Notes: generated from the sequence alone by a model not told the origin. 64,000 nucleotides of DNA from Zoroaster sp. YZ-2022 (GCA_029582265.1 CM055837.1:2589148-2653147), one strand, 5' to 3'. Counted from the first letter of the stretch, positions 25,901 through 40,900 are shown. Translations and numbers: made by a program.

Positions 25901-28900
25901 TTCTTCTTTTTTTTTTTGTATATCAGTACTTGATGCATGAGTATAATTGCACAGATTGATGTATTATCACTATGAATAACTTTACCCTGAAAATGCCCTG
26001 AAAATCTGTTTTACCGTGAAATAAATAGTTCACAGCAATTTCATGATGAACACAACACCATGAAAACGCCATGAAATACTCTTGGGATTCCTTCGCCATG
26101 AAAACGCTGTGAAAATGCCATGAAAATGCCATGAACTCCTTGTGGCAGTTTTGGGCCAGCTCATTAATTCTTGAGAGCGCCGTAAATTTGCCCTGAAATC
26201 ACTGTAAACATTATTGCCAATATCTAAGAGGAAGAGACACCATGAAATTGCCATGAAATTACAGTGAACTGTTATTTCACGGCAAAACGGATTTTCAGGG
26301 CATTTTCTGGGTAAAGTTATTCATAGTGTATTCTAACATTAAAGGGACATTATCGTCACGATCAACAGGGCATGGAATCAGAGTGCTAGTTTTAGATTAA
26401 CTCAGTGACTGAAAATAAAACCCCACATGATAAGGTCAGGTTACCGGTGCTGCTGCTTAAATTATCCAGTAATTTTGAGTCACTTTGTTCATCTTAAATT
26501 AGGACACCAATTCCATGCCCTGTTGAAAGTCTACTTTGATCGTGACGATGCTGCCCCTTTAATGGGAAAGTAAGGACCAACAAAATGACAGCTAATTCAA
26601 AGCTCACTTGCAGTTTTTGTATGAGAAATGCAGATAATCTTTCCTTAATCTGTGTAAATCTTGCCCAAGGAAAAGCAATGAAATCCATATTGAAACCAAG
26701 GATGTGCTATTCATATTTATAAAACATTTTACTAGCATAAAAATTGAAAGTGGATTTTGCAACTTAAAAATATCAATGAAAAATTGGTATCGCAAAATCT
26801 TTTCAGCATGAATTTTGTTTCTGGATTTAAGTTTTAGAATTTTAACTTCAAAACGAATTTTTTTTTATAGAATTATGATTAGTATGTATGTTCACACAGT
26901 TAGACTAGGCTATGCTGCACATTGATTAATTGCATGTTAATGATAACACTAACTATAATCACATACCAACCACCAATAACAGGCTTGCAATTTTGGCAAC
27001 CCCCCTTCCCCCTACTGGACAAGGATCTTAACCCTCCTGCTGATAGACCATTTGAAACCATTCAAAATTACCACTTTCAAAAATGCCCATTGGTTTTGTA
27101 CACACATGGTGATACCATTTGAACAGTGTTGGTAGAAAGCTTTACTACCACTCAAATCCATTCAAATGCATAGAGGGTCCATTGATTCACCACTTAGAAG
27201 TATCCAAACAAGGTTTTGTATTAGCTGTACCACCATTTGGAAAGATCCAAACAAGGTTTTGTATTAGCTGACCTACCATTCAAAACCATTTGTGGGAATC
27301 AATACTGTACACAGTTATTTCACCATTCAAAACCACAAAAGCGAATGGTTTCAAATGGTGCATCAACTTGTATGAAAAAGGTACCAGAAGTAGGAGGGTT
27401 AAACCATGCAACCTCAATTCCAGAGCATACCAAATATAATCAAAAAGAGTCACAAATATCAACAAATTTATGTCGTAAGGCCAAAGAAAGTCTCCAGATT
27501 CTGATCTCCGTGCTCTGCCTCAAACCCGTACGTACATCAGCAGTTTTAGTTTCTTATTTTGATGTAGCCACAATTGCTGGATCGTTTGGAATTCTACCAT
27601 GCTTTTTATTAACAACTTTTTTACATAGGGGTATGAACGTTTGCCCGATTTGTGAGGCCTCTCATAGCCACCATAATTTGTGTACGGGAAATTTGGTCTG
27701 GTTCCAATAACCACGTATACATGTATCACGTATTTCACTGGTTGGCAAAAAAAAGATTTAAAAAAAAAAAAAAAAAAAGAGAAAAAAAAAGAGAAAAAAG
27801 TGCATCACCGCATTGATTTTGAAGCCGACCTATGACCAGAAACCAGAAAGTATTTTGAACTATTACCCCTGTTACCTTATAATATCAAGTGATATATCAA
27901 TAGCGCCCTCTCTAGGTGGTTGGCATGTGATTTTAATAACCCCTACTGCATGAATGCAATGAACTAACCCTATTTACCCATGTATACACACACCCAGCCA
28001 ATCCAACTCGCATGCCTCCAACGGCATACGTCAAGGAATATAAAACCCTGGACGATGCGGAGATGGAACTTGACGGTTATGATCGACCACAGAGGGGCAA
28101 AAGAGGCAAATAATTGCAACCAATTACAACTTTTTTCTTCTTAGAGTTTGATTTCCAGCCATTTCTAACCCATTTTCAAGGAGTTTTGTACGTGTCTACG
28201 GTATTCTTATATTTCCCTCGCAATCTAATTATTTTGTTTCTTTCTACAAAAGACCTTTGGGAATCAGAAATATCAAAGATATTGTTTGATGCATATTGCA
28301 TAAATTTCATTACATGCACCTTATGTTACATCAGAAGACTTACTATTCGTGAAACCATATTTTGACACATTGTCACATAAAATTTGTACCACATAAAAAT
28401 TCTACCCCCTCCTACATGATAAGATTGAGAATTCCCATTACAGAGCATCAAATGGTTTACACACATTTACATAGCTGCCAACTATTACGAATTTTTAGTA
28501 ATTATTACGAATTTTTTCAGGAATTACGAAAGTACGAATTGCTCTTTAAAAATTACGAATTTCAAGTTTTCCGCCCAACGAAAAAAAAAGTCCTTGATAA
28601 AGCACCATTTTATGAGCATTCGGGTAAAATCACGTATAACGATCGTAAAAATCAGAATTGGTACCCCTTTCGAATATTTTCATACGTGTAGTGTGCTATA
28701 ATAAATAAGTTCTGAATTACCGAAAAGTATTATGGGTGTAAATTAGCATAGTATCGATACCTTACTTGTCGGGGTACCAGTTTGTGGGATATAGTAATGG
28801 GTAATAAACATGAACCAGTGAAGAGCCTATGGTTTCATCATGGCACCCGCCACTGTGTAAATGTGCAATCCGAAGTGAGAAAAGTTTCATTACTAATTAG

Positions 28901-31900
28901 AATTTTGAAATGTTGGCAGCTATGCATTTACATTCAGTTGGTAGAAATTTCATAATGGTACAAATTTTATGTGATGGCGCGTTTCTACTAATTGTTTGAA
29001 TTGAACAATCACTCTGTTAGCCAAACACGAGAAGCGTTCCAATCAGATGTTTTGATTTTTAATTGATTGGCCTCATTCACTATGCAAGGGGAGATGGAAT
29101 ACCGTGCACATGTGCATTGGAAGTAGACCAAGGATTCTCTAACTGCGATCTAACTCACTTGCTTTACTATCCACTCCGTGCACAGCCTCATGGGGGCGCT
29201 ATATCAAACTGCCCTTGACCCCAAGAATGTCAGATGTGCACGGAATGGGTAGGATTCTGATAGCATAACTGACCACACATTGTACGTGAAGCACTAACCA
29301 CATTCATATAGAGCACACCAGATCTATCGTAATGACAGCACTGTTAATGAGGCACAACTCATCAAGGAATCTCTGCTTTCTTTCTAGATAAAAAGTTTCA
29401 TTTTGGGAAGTTTTTAAGACATTCGCATTTGGTGATAGAGAGATTTGAGTAAATTTTGGAAGGAAAAGTTTGGATGAGAATATATAGAAATGAATACTCA
29501 TTATCATTACTAACGCTCACTGGTATTATACTATCCCGATTGAAACCTTATTCTCCCAATGAGGATACCAATTGGCCCCAATCGGGAACCACTTTGTGGA
29601 TGACGCCCTCTACTATACTATCCCGATTGGGAGATACTTTTATCCTGATTGGATCTCTATTCTCCCAATATACCTCAATCAGGAAACTCTAATACAGTTA
29701 TATGATCAGGAAAAACATTTCACAATGTGGAAAATTTCATATCTATGTTTTGTTCTGAGCATTTATCTGAACTTAATCAGAACAGAGTTTTTAATGAATC
29801 ACAGAATTTGTTTTATAAAACTGCTCTGAAAAAATAAGTTTTGTTTTTAATTTCATATGAAGTTATGAACATTTTCCAAATAAAGTTTCATTTAATCTAT
29901 GATACATTTCTAGTTTAAGAACATACCCATATGACTAAACCCTAACTCCCGAGGCCCATTTGCATACACATAACCTGAATCCTCCAAAATCCTTCAGTAG
30001 TAAAGCAATTACATGACATGTATGCACACATGTGTTTCTAATCTGTGATACATGTACATTTGGGAAGGTTAGGGTTAACCTTTATTTAATATCTTTCTAT
30101 ATCAAACTGATTCATGGTATATTTAGCCACCTCAAGAGATTGTGAGATACTTGTAATTTTCTGATCTTGCCGTTTTGTTTCAGTGTACATGCCCATAGTT
30201 ACCTTTGACACAGCCATGATTTTGAAGACATGACACTTGATTATTCATCAGAACACCTCCATTGATATATTTATATTTATTTGTTTAAATTCCTGCACTA
30301 CGCTTCCATGTCTTTCACCCAGTCCTCACCTCTGATGGAAAACTTGGTATTGTACTGAATTTATTTTCCGCATGTTGATCATATCATTTCATACCTTTTT
30401 ATTTATTTATTTTTTTCTTTCCATTTTTTGTCATGGAGGCATGCATGCTAAAGTCAAATTTATGATTAATATATTTTGGGCCACTGAGTAGGCCAAAAAA
30501 AATTTCTCCGATTACTGGTCTTCGCGTACGTCGCCTCAGACCCTCGCATTTTTAATTTTCTTTTTGTTGTTGCTATGAAATGATGTCCAATTGCAGCCAA
30601 AATTGCTGGATCGATTGGAATTCTGTCGTGCTGTGCTTTAAACGACTTTTTCACATAAGAGTATACTTTGTATATATGGGACATTTGGTCCCCGTGTATA
30701 CAATGTATCACGTATTTCCCTGTTGGAAAAAAAAAAGCCGCATCACCGGACCGATTTTGAAGCCGGCCAATGACCAGAAACCGGAGACTTGGCCTTAATA
30801 TGAATCACATGAAAAACTTTGATAACTTGCCCCATGATTTCACAAAGCTTAGGAAAATTACTGTCGTCTAGTTACTGAATCACAGTTGATACAAGGGAAG
30901 GTACAACATTGGTATTTAGACATATATCTTCATTTCATCACAATATAAGAAATAATTTTATAATGTTTTGGAATTCGACACAACAACTCCTTTTCACTCT
31001 GAGATGGAATGATATTTGAGATTGATTGATAGTACCAACTTTATGCCTTATAAACCTTTAGGTTAGAATTTGTTAATTTGATAATATAATTATAACCAAG
31101 TTTAAACAGTAGTTTCTCCTCAAAATCATTTTTCTTGAAAGTCTCTGTTAATCCTGTCCCTGCAAACTGTGACCCATGAGAAAATGCAGTCCCATAGTGT
31201 GGCATGTACCTTCCCTTTAATATGTAGATCATTATCATAGATGTTTGTTTGAGAGACTGGCTGTTTGCCAGTTTGGCATTCGTGCTCGAACCATGGAAGA
31301 TGTTTTGCTGAGTTTCCTTGACTGGAAGATCCAATCATGCATGTCATTAGAATCAGTCTGCAACTAATAATAGAAAAATAGTTAAATTCAACATGTAGTA
31401 GTTAGGAAACTCCACAGTAACACTATTATCATCATCATAGGATTGAAATCAATCCTAACATTCAACCAAAATAGATGATCCATACATACATATATGCATA
31501 TCATTAGAATTAGTCTGCAACCTGTAGGAGAAAGACAATTCAATTCTGAAATAGTTAGGAAACTCCACAGTAACACTATTATCATCATCATAGGATTGAA
31601 ATAAATCCTAACATTCAACCAAAATAGACGATCCATACATACATATATGCATATCATTAGAATTAGTCTGCAACCTGTAGGAGAAAGACAATTCAATTCT
31701 GAAATAGTTAGGAAACTCCACAGTAACACTATTATCATCATCATAGGATTGAAATCAATCCTAACATTCAACCAAAATAGACGATCCAAACATACATATA
31801 TGCATATCATTAGAATTAGTCTGCAACCTGTAGGAGAAAGACAATTCAATTCTGAAATAGTTAGGAAACTCCACAGTAACACTATTACCATCATCATAGG

Positions 31901-34900
31901 ATTGAAATCAATCCTAACATTCAACCAAAATAGACGATCCATACGTACATATATGCATATCATTAGAATTAGTCTGCAACCTGTAGGAGAAAGACAATTC
32001 AATTCTGAAATAGTTAGGAAACTCCACAGTAACACTATTACCATCATCATAGGATTGAAATCAATCCTAACATTCAACCAAAATAGACGATCCATACATA
32101 CATATATGCATATCATTAGAATTAGTCTGCAACCTGTAGGAGAAAGACAATTCAATTCTGAAATAGTTAGGAAACTCCACAGTAACACTATTATCATCAT
32201 CATAGGATTGAAATAAATCCTAACATTCAACCAAAATAGACGATCCATACATATATGCATATCATTAGAATTAGTCTGCAACCTGTAGGAGAAAGACAAT
32301 TCAATTCTGAAATAGTTAGGAAACTCCACAGTAACACTATCACCATCATCATAGGATTGAAATCAATCCTAACTTTCAACCAAAATAGACGATCCATACA
32401 TACATATATGCATATCATTAGAATTAGTCTGCAACCTGTAGGAGAAAGACAATTCAATTCTGAAATAGTTAGGAAACTTCACAGTAACACTATTACCATC
32501 ATCATAGGATTGAAATCAATCCTAACATTCAACCAAAATAGACGATCCATACATACATATATGCATATCATTAGAATTAGTCTGCAACCTGTAGGAGAAA
32601 GACAATTCAATTCTGAAATAGTTAGGAAACTTCACAGTAACACTATTATCATCATCATAGGATTGAAATCAATCCTAACATTCAACCAAAATAGATGATC
32701 CATACGTACATATATGCATATCATTAGAATTAGTCTGCAACCTGTAGGAGAAAGACAATTCAATTCTGAAATAGTTAGGAAACTTCACAGTAACACTATT
32801 ACCATCATCATAGGATTGAAATCAATCCTAACATTCAACCAAAATAGACGATCCAAACATACATATATGCATATCATTAGAATTAGTCTGCAACCTGTAG
32901 GAGAAAGACAATTCAATTCTGAAATAGTTAGGAAACTCACAGTAACACTATTACCATCATCATAGGATTGAAATCAATCCTAACATTCAACCAAAATAGA
33001 CGATCCAAACATACATATATGCATATCATTAGAATTAGTCTGCAACCTGTAGGAGAAAGACAATTCAATTCTGAAATAGTTAGGAAACTCCACAGTAACA
33101 CTATTACCATCATCATAGGATTGAAATCAATCCTAACATTCAACCAAAATAGACGATCCATACGTACATATATGCATATCATTAGAATTAGTCTGCAACC
33201 TGTAGGAGAAAGACAATTCAATTCTGAAATAGTTAGGAAACTCCACAGTAACACTATTACCATCATCATAGGATTGAAATCAATCCTAACATTCAACCAA
33301 AATAGACGATCCATACATACATATATGCATATCATTAGAATTAGTCTGCAACCTGTAGGAGAAAGACAATTCAATTCTGAAATAGTTAGGAAACTCCACA
33401 GTAACACTATTATCATCATCATAGGATTGAAATAAATCCTAACATTCAACCAAAATAGACGATCCATACATATATGCATATCATTAGAATTAGTCTGCAA
33501 CCTGTAGGAGAAAGACAATTCAATTCTGAAATAGTTAGGAAACTCCACAGTAACACTATTACCATCATCATAGGATTGAAATCAATCCTAACTTTCAACC
33601 AAAATAGATGATCCATACATAAGTATACATATATGCATATCATTAGAATTAGTCTGCAACCTGTAGGAGAAAGACAATTCAATTCTGAAATAGTTAGGAA
33701 ACTCCACAGTAACACTATTACCATCATCATAGGATTGAAATCAATCCTAACATTCAACCAAAATAGACGATCCATACATACATATATGCATATCATTAGA
33801 ATTAGTCTGCAACCTGTAGGAGAAAGACAATTCAATTCTGAAATAGTTAGGAAACTCCACAGTAACACTATTATCATCATCATAGGATTGAAATAAATCC
33901 TAACATTCAACCTAAATAGACGATCCATACATATATATATGCATATCATTAGAATTAGTCTGCAACCTGTAGGAGAAAGACAATTCAATTCTGAAATAGT
34001 TAGGAAACTCCACAGTAACACTATTACCATCATCATAGGATTGAAATCAATCCTAACATTCAACCAAAATAGACGATCCATACATATATGCATATCATTA
34101 GAATTAGTCTGCAACCTGTAGGAGAAAGACAATTCAATTCTGAAATAGTTAGGAAACTCCACAGTAACACTATTACCATCATCATAGGATTGAAATCAAT
34201 CCTAACATTCAACCAAAATAGACGATCCATACATACATATATGCATATCATTAGAATTAGTCTGCAACCTGTAGGAGAAAGACAATTCAATTCTGAAATA
34301 GTTAGGAAACTTCACAGTAACACTATTATCATCATCATAGTATTGAAATCAATCCTAACTTTTAACCAAAATGGCTGTCATTGCACACCCACCGACTAAT
34401 CTTAAAGTAAGAATTTCTGAACATTGTGGTGCAGGACGGAGAGACACCAGCTCCCCACGATTGATCCGCCTCGAGTCTGAAACTAAAGAAGAATACAAAG
34501 AAAGAAAGAAAGGCAAATTATCTTCAGTGTTATTTATCTCTCTGCAGACCACACTAAAATTATGCACATTAGGAATAAACCTTAGACCTTAGACTTGTAG
34601 AAGAGCACTTGTTAATGTATAGGAGTACAAGCATGAGTATTCCTGTATACCGCCGTGCACAATATCTGCAAAACAGACAATCGCCTCTTAGTTTAAAATA
34701 TGTTTCTGTAGCCACAAAGAAGTAAACTTTTCTTTGTTGCTTCAACAAATGAATGTAGATAATGCTCACTGCACATTCACAAAAATAAGTTATTAATTTT
34801 AAATGGCTAAATATAAATGTTTGATCGCAATATATAGTTTGTATTAAGACTTCGATCATCACTAGAAAAATCATTATATAGACATTTTCTGGAAAAAAAA

Positions 34901-37900
34901 GAAGAGCTAAAAAACAGGAGTGTGATTTTTCTGGATTTCGGATTTTTACAAATCACAATGTTGTGATCCTCTGGATTTTAAAGATTTAAGCAATAAAGGA
35001 AAGCAAACGCTCAGAACTATAGAATTCACCCCAGCACTGTTCACAACAGCGGCCCCAATACCCCTAGTAATTTTTTTTTCAAAACTGCCCAATTACACTC
35101 CTGCTCTTACTTTAAAATATGTTTCTGTAGCCACAAAGAAGTAAACTTTTTTTTGTTGCTTCAACAAATGAATGTAGATAATGCTCACTGCACATTCACA
35201 GTTTCTGCGAGATAGATCAGAAATAATTTATTAATTTTAAATGGCCAAATGTAAATGTTTGATCGCAATACATAGTTTTCAGTCCATGTCTACAGAAAAA
35301 AGAGCTAAGATTAATTAAATCTCATATTGGGCTTTGATATCCATAGTTTTTTCCCCATCACCCAATTCTTATATCAACTGTTATAAAAAATATTGAAAAC
35401 TGCCCTTATAATCACCTTAAATTATTAAAAGACATTTACTGGGGGAAAAAATAATCAGTAATTGGCATTTGATATCCACAGTTTTCGCCAGATTCTTATA
35501 TCAACTGCACCAGTTACTCATTCTATTAAAACGTTGGGGCAACATTTACTCGGTACATAGCTCCTCAGCTGTAAATACATAGCAAGCATACACAGGGAGT
35601 TGACAGATACTTACCTGTGCGTCACGTCACCACACTGCCTGTCTCTACTTTCTGTCCGGCTAAACTCTTACTGTTTACTCATCGGCAGATGTATGTTTAC
35701 CAAATTCTTGGTTGTTTTCAGTCGTTCACAATGAGACGCCGTTTTCAGAGGTTATTTTTGTGTGTTGACTCGGCTACTTTCAAGAGAAATATGAAACTAA
35801 CCAAATATGCTGTTTATTGCGAGACACTTACTCAAAGGACTATAGAATTTAATTAGCGCTCTCCAAGTTGTACACACTCTTTATAACGTGGTTTAGACAA
35901 AACTACTTCATTTTGAAATAGCATTTGGTTAAATTTGCCCTAAAATATACGTAAACATAATGTGAAAACAAATATTCAGTGCATTTTGGATGAAATAAAG
36001 CTATTAATTCAATGCAATTAAACAAAAAACTGAAAACCTTTGTGTTGGCTTAGTTCAATCAAATAAGATATTGTAAAAAGACTGACCAACTATTACCAAA
36101 ACAAAGTTTGTAGTTTTATTTATTATAATTATTATATATTTATTTCTTTATTTTTTTAAATTTATTTTATTTTATTTTTTTTTAGGGGGGGGGGGGCAAA
36201 ACTGGTAATAAGAATCCTAGCATTTCAACCCTAGCAGGGTTTTCTCAAAGGCAAAGACTCTGCTAATTTAATACATAACACTTAATTGTCATTTATATTT
36301 CATTTTAGTTGGAAAACAGTTTGCAGTGACTAATTATTCATATTATTTTCTTAAATGATTTAAGTTTTAGACTGGGCATAAGCCAACTGGCGCATTCCCA
36401 TATTCTGTCAAATCAATGTTATTGATCATCTAAATATCAAACTGAAATGGACATGAAATAGATACACTTATAAATTATTATAAAATGATGATTTCATTAT
36501 AATTATGACATTACTAATTTTAAAAAAATTGAAGTGCCCTTTGGATAAACACATTGAATAATTCATTACAGTGAATATGAGTCTAGTCTATTGATGCTCC
36601 AAGGCTGTTCTTCTTCTGTAAACTCTACCAATTCTTTATACTTTATCGTCATGGTAACTGTCATCTGCGATAGTTCCCAACATCTCTCCATGTTGCAACT
36701 GTTAACGGAAACAATTATCATCAATCAATTCTTGATGTTTGCCTTGATTGGACCTAGATCGAGTATTTTTTCAGACAACGCTAAATGTTTCACTGGCAAA
36801 TTTGTTTTGAATCGGCACACATCCATTGTCCTTGTAAAAGAGAAGTAATAAGGGTTACATGAGGTATGCATCTTAAAGGCCACTATATATACACTCAAGG
36901 TAATCTCGAAAAACAAAAATGATCACAGTTTTCATAAACTTACTTGGTGTAAAGTCAATGATGGTATTAAAAATCCCTTGAAATATTTATATTATTATTA
37001 TTACTTTATTTCTCTTCACAACAATTCTAAAAGCACTCAGAAAATACATCAAAAACCAAAAATCATTAAAATTTATAAATGTGGAGATGGCAAAACTGAT
37101 GAGGAATTACTCAATTCCTATGACCAAAAGGTTCAGTCTACTGTCTCAGAATCTGTCATTTTAGTCAAATTCTTGCTTTAACCGAATCACACGCATGCAG
37201 TAATAGTAATAGTATTATCCATGGTAAACAATCATTTGTCACCCCACCCCACCCCCCATCCCATTCAATAAATTATGTAGGCTTGGTGTTAGTTGATTGT
37301 CATCATCCACAATATATATACTTATTAACTTTTAAAGGGACAATATCATCACAATCAACAGGGAATGGAATCAGATTGCTAGTTTTAGATTAACTCAGTC
37401 ACTGAAAAGGACTTTTTCAGTGGGGGGTGGGGGGGGGCACAGGGGGGGCATTACTTTTCAGTGGGGGGGCCCAGGGGTATGGGTTTTTTCCTTTTCTTTT
37501 CTTTTCTTTTCTTTTTTTGGGGCACTATCAGGATTTTTTGTGGGGGGGGGGGCACTGTGTTCATCTTAAACTAGGACACTGATTCCATGCCCTGTTAAAA
37601 GTGTGCTCTGATCATGACAATACTGTCCCTTTAACAGTAGAGATTTATTCCTCTCATAGTGAGCTTGGCAAAAATGCAAAGGTGTCTGGGTGCTCAGGGA
37701 CACTCCAACATTCTTAAACTGTCTATTAAAATTAGATATCATCGTAGAAAAGATTTTATCTTAGATGATGGTTTAAATTGTAAAGGGAATGTACAACATT
37801 GGTATTTGGTAACATACGTTCATTTCAAAGCTCTAGTTTTCAAGAAATATATCAAACTAACCTGTACAAGTTTCATCACAATTAAAGGGACACTATCGTC

Positions 37901-40900
37901 ACGATCAGAGTAGACTTTCAACAGGGCATGGAATCGATGTCCTAGTTTAAGATGAACACAGTGACTGAAAATTGCTGGCTAATTTATGCAGCAGCAACGG
38001 TAATATGACCTTATTATGTGGGGAATTATTTTCAGTCACTGAGTTAATCTAAAACAAGCACCCTGATTCCATGTCCTGTTGGTTGTGACGATACTATCCC
38101 TTTAAAGAAAGTATCAAAAAAACTTTCCAGTTTTATATGCTTATTTGTTTTAAACAGTCAAATATTTTTTTATGAATTTTGAAAGTTTTAAAACTACTTT
38201 TTTTTTGGTCGAATGGTATGGTTTTTACCTCCATCCTTAACCCTAACCATCCCATATCCTCCAAAATCCTCCAAGGGGCACTTTTTTTGGAAAAATTCAG
38301 CACTGTTGGAAACTGGTACTTTCACCTCTTCAAATGGGGCAACATTACTACCTGGCAAGAAGTACAGGCCATAAGTGCTGAATATGAAAGATCAACGAAA
38401 ATGCATGGTGCATTTTGAAGATAAGGGCATGTTTCCAAAAGTGCACTGGAGGATTTTGGAGGATTCAGGAAGGTTCCTAGCCAGAATACCTAGGGGGTTA
38501 GGGTTCAGGAAGGTTCCTAGACAGAATACCTATAAGGGGTTAGGGTTCAGGAAGGTTCCTAGCCAGAATACCTATAGGGGGTTAGGGTTCAGGAAGGTTC
38601 CTAGCCAGAATACCTATAGGGGGTTAGGGTTCAGGAAGGTTCCTAGACAGAATACCTATAGGGGGTTAGGGTTCAGGAAGGTTCCTAGACAGAATACCTA
38701 TAAGGGGTTAGGGTTCAGGAAGGTTCCTAGCCAGAATACCTATAGGGGGTTAGGGTTCAGGAAGGTTCCTAGCCAGAATACCTAGGGGGTTAGGGTTAAA
38801 GAGGCAAGATCAACATGGTATGGAAGCGGAGTGCAAGTTTTAGATTACCTCGGTGATTGAAAATAATATCCTACATGATAAGGTCATATTACCATTGTTG
38901 CTGCATAAATGAGCCAGTAATTTTATCTTAAACTAGGACACCTATTCCATGCCCTGTTAAATGTATGCTCTGATTGTAACAATACTGTCTATTTAATACC
39001 ATATCCTATTATATCCAATCTGTACGCTTTGAAAATATGACAATTATTCTGAATGATCCCGGAATCTGTAAGTATTGTGGGTCAGTTTTCTCTTGGTATA
39101 TATTCATACTTCACCAAGGCTTTTTATTCATCACAATAATTGGAGAGCTGGTATATGGAACAACAGGTCAGTCATCAACAAGGCTTGGGTAAGGGGAGAT
39201 AGGTAGCTCTCTGGCCCCAGCTGAAAGTTGTACCAGATTGGAAACTTAATTTGTTACCCAGTTTGCTGTTGTTTTATATACAAGATCACATAGTTTAAAA
39301 TCATACAGTGTTTGTTGAGTAATTGTGTGTTGCCTAGATTCCAGCATTATTTATTTATTTATTGCTCTTGAATGATAAATTGAGGTATCATTAATATTTC
39401 ATTTGGTAATTTTGAATAATTTCAGCCAGCAAAGAGCGTCCAGCTTCACCGGGGAAGGAGGGGAGTAAAGGCACCACGACCAAGGGAGAGAAGAAGAAAG
39501 GAAAAGACAAAGGGAAGGACAAGGATAGAGATAAGGAGAAAGACAAGGGCAACACGTCACGTCCCCCATCACAGCAGTTTGATAACACCAAGCCAAACTG
39601 GACGCTACGGGTTGTGCTGGACCAGACGCCAACGGTAAGAGATGAGAGAGGAGGGTAGGGACGGAGCCAGGGTGGCTTAAAAAGGGGGCACAGCAACAAG
39701 GACACTCATGTATAATGATAACAAAGGGAACTTGCCCCTCTCCTCTGGATCTACCAGTAGATGAGGGCAATTAGTATTATTGGTCAGGGGTAGAGGATTC
39801 ATGCCCCACCCCCCCCCCACTTGTCAATCCAAATGTTGATTATAGGTAAATTTTAGATTTTGTCAGTACATAACTCCAAGGTAAATTAACCAAAACTTCA
39901 CAGCCCTCACTCTGAAAATCTGGGCTAAGCTTCTTGTTAAAGGGGTTTTCTATTTTCTTTTTTATATTAAAGGGACAGTATTGTCACGATCAACAGGGCA
40001 TGGAATCGGGGTGCTATTTTTAGATTAACTCAGTGACTGGAAATAATACCCCACATAATAATGTCATATTACTGTTGCTGCTGCATATACCTCTTACACG
40101 AAGTATCACAGCGCTGTACATTATTACCCCTGCTCATCGGGCGCATAAATCATTCCTGAAACCATCTACTCCCTGGGGAGTATACAGCTCAATTGCTGCC
40201 TGATTTTGGAGCATATGGGCTAATCAAACACAACAACCAACTCTACCCTCACAAGTACCCATTTACTCCTGGGTGGAGAGAAGCAATTACGGTAAAGTGT
40301 CTTGCTCAAGGACACAAGCACCATGGTCGCGGTCGGGATTCGAACCCACATTCTGACGACTCAGCCATCAGAACACAAATCCGATGCACTAAACCACTCG
40401 GCCATGGTACTCCCCATAAATGAGCTAGTATATTTCCGTCACTGTGTTTATCTTAAAATAGAACACCGATTCCATGCCCTGTTGAAAGTCTGCTCTGATC
40501 ATGATGATACTGTCCCTTTAATGAAAGTTTTTTACCATGCTTCATATAGGGCAAAAATCAAATCAGTTATCTATTTTTTACCAATATGTATCTTTAAGTC
40601 AGTATCTTTGGGTTTTTCTCTCATTCAGGAGGAGGTTGAGATCAAACGAGACACCGAGCGACAAGACGAGATCCGTGCCATGAAGCAGGCTTGGGAGGCG
40701 GCCGAGCCAGGCAGGGCAGCCAAGGCCCAAGCAGCTAGGGATAAATTCCTTAAGGAACATCTCATCAAGGTGGAGACGGAGGAGGATGGAGAGGAGAAGG
40801 CGGAACTAGAGGCAGAAGGTAGGAGGAGTTAGGCTGTGATTGTCTTGGGAAGGACATGGTACCAGGTGGGCAGACTCGTGTTAACACCTTATACCTTCCA

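Larger units (their letters stand above)
28979..31320. other. ADGB intron region, few recognised features
   Basis: Between listed elements, 29529-29690 holds several CTATCCCGATTG/CAATCGGGA phrases that could fold on themselves. 30892-31222 is a probable MITE with AGGGAAGGTACAACATTGG and GTACCTTCCCTTTAA ends, related by its ends to the 81-bp array at 59.2 kb and to 37780-37870. No exon was recognised. Confidence 0.4.
34513..39425. other. ADGB intron after the 153-bp array
   Basis: Positions 34690-34800 and 35108-35225 are a local duplication (TAAAATATGTTTCTGTAGCC, GCTTCAACAAATGAATGTAG). 35600-36600 is AT-rich with a poly-G run at 36185-36197. No exon with good phase and splice sites was found apart from the listed elements. 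Confidence 0.4.

Noticed and set aside
31330..34375. CRISPR array
   Set aside because: Units are contiguous without unique spacers and the genome is animal.
31388..34399. Long open frames on both strands (up to about 310 codons) with repeated LSPTGCRLILMICIY
   Set aside because: They follow the 153-bp tandem repeat, whose length is a multiple of three. Frames are open on both strands, repeat without variation and match no family.
38375..38785. Frame with repeated GLGFRKVPSQNTY
   Set aside because: Translation of the 42-bp array at the end of a non-coding element.
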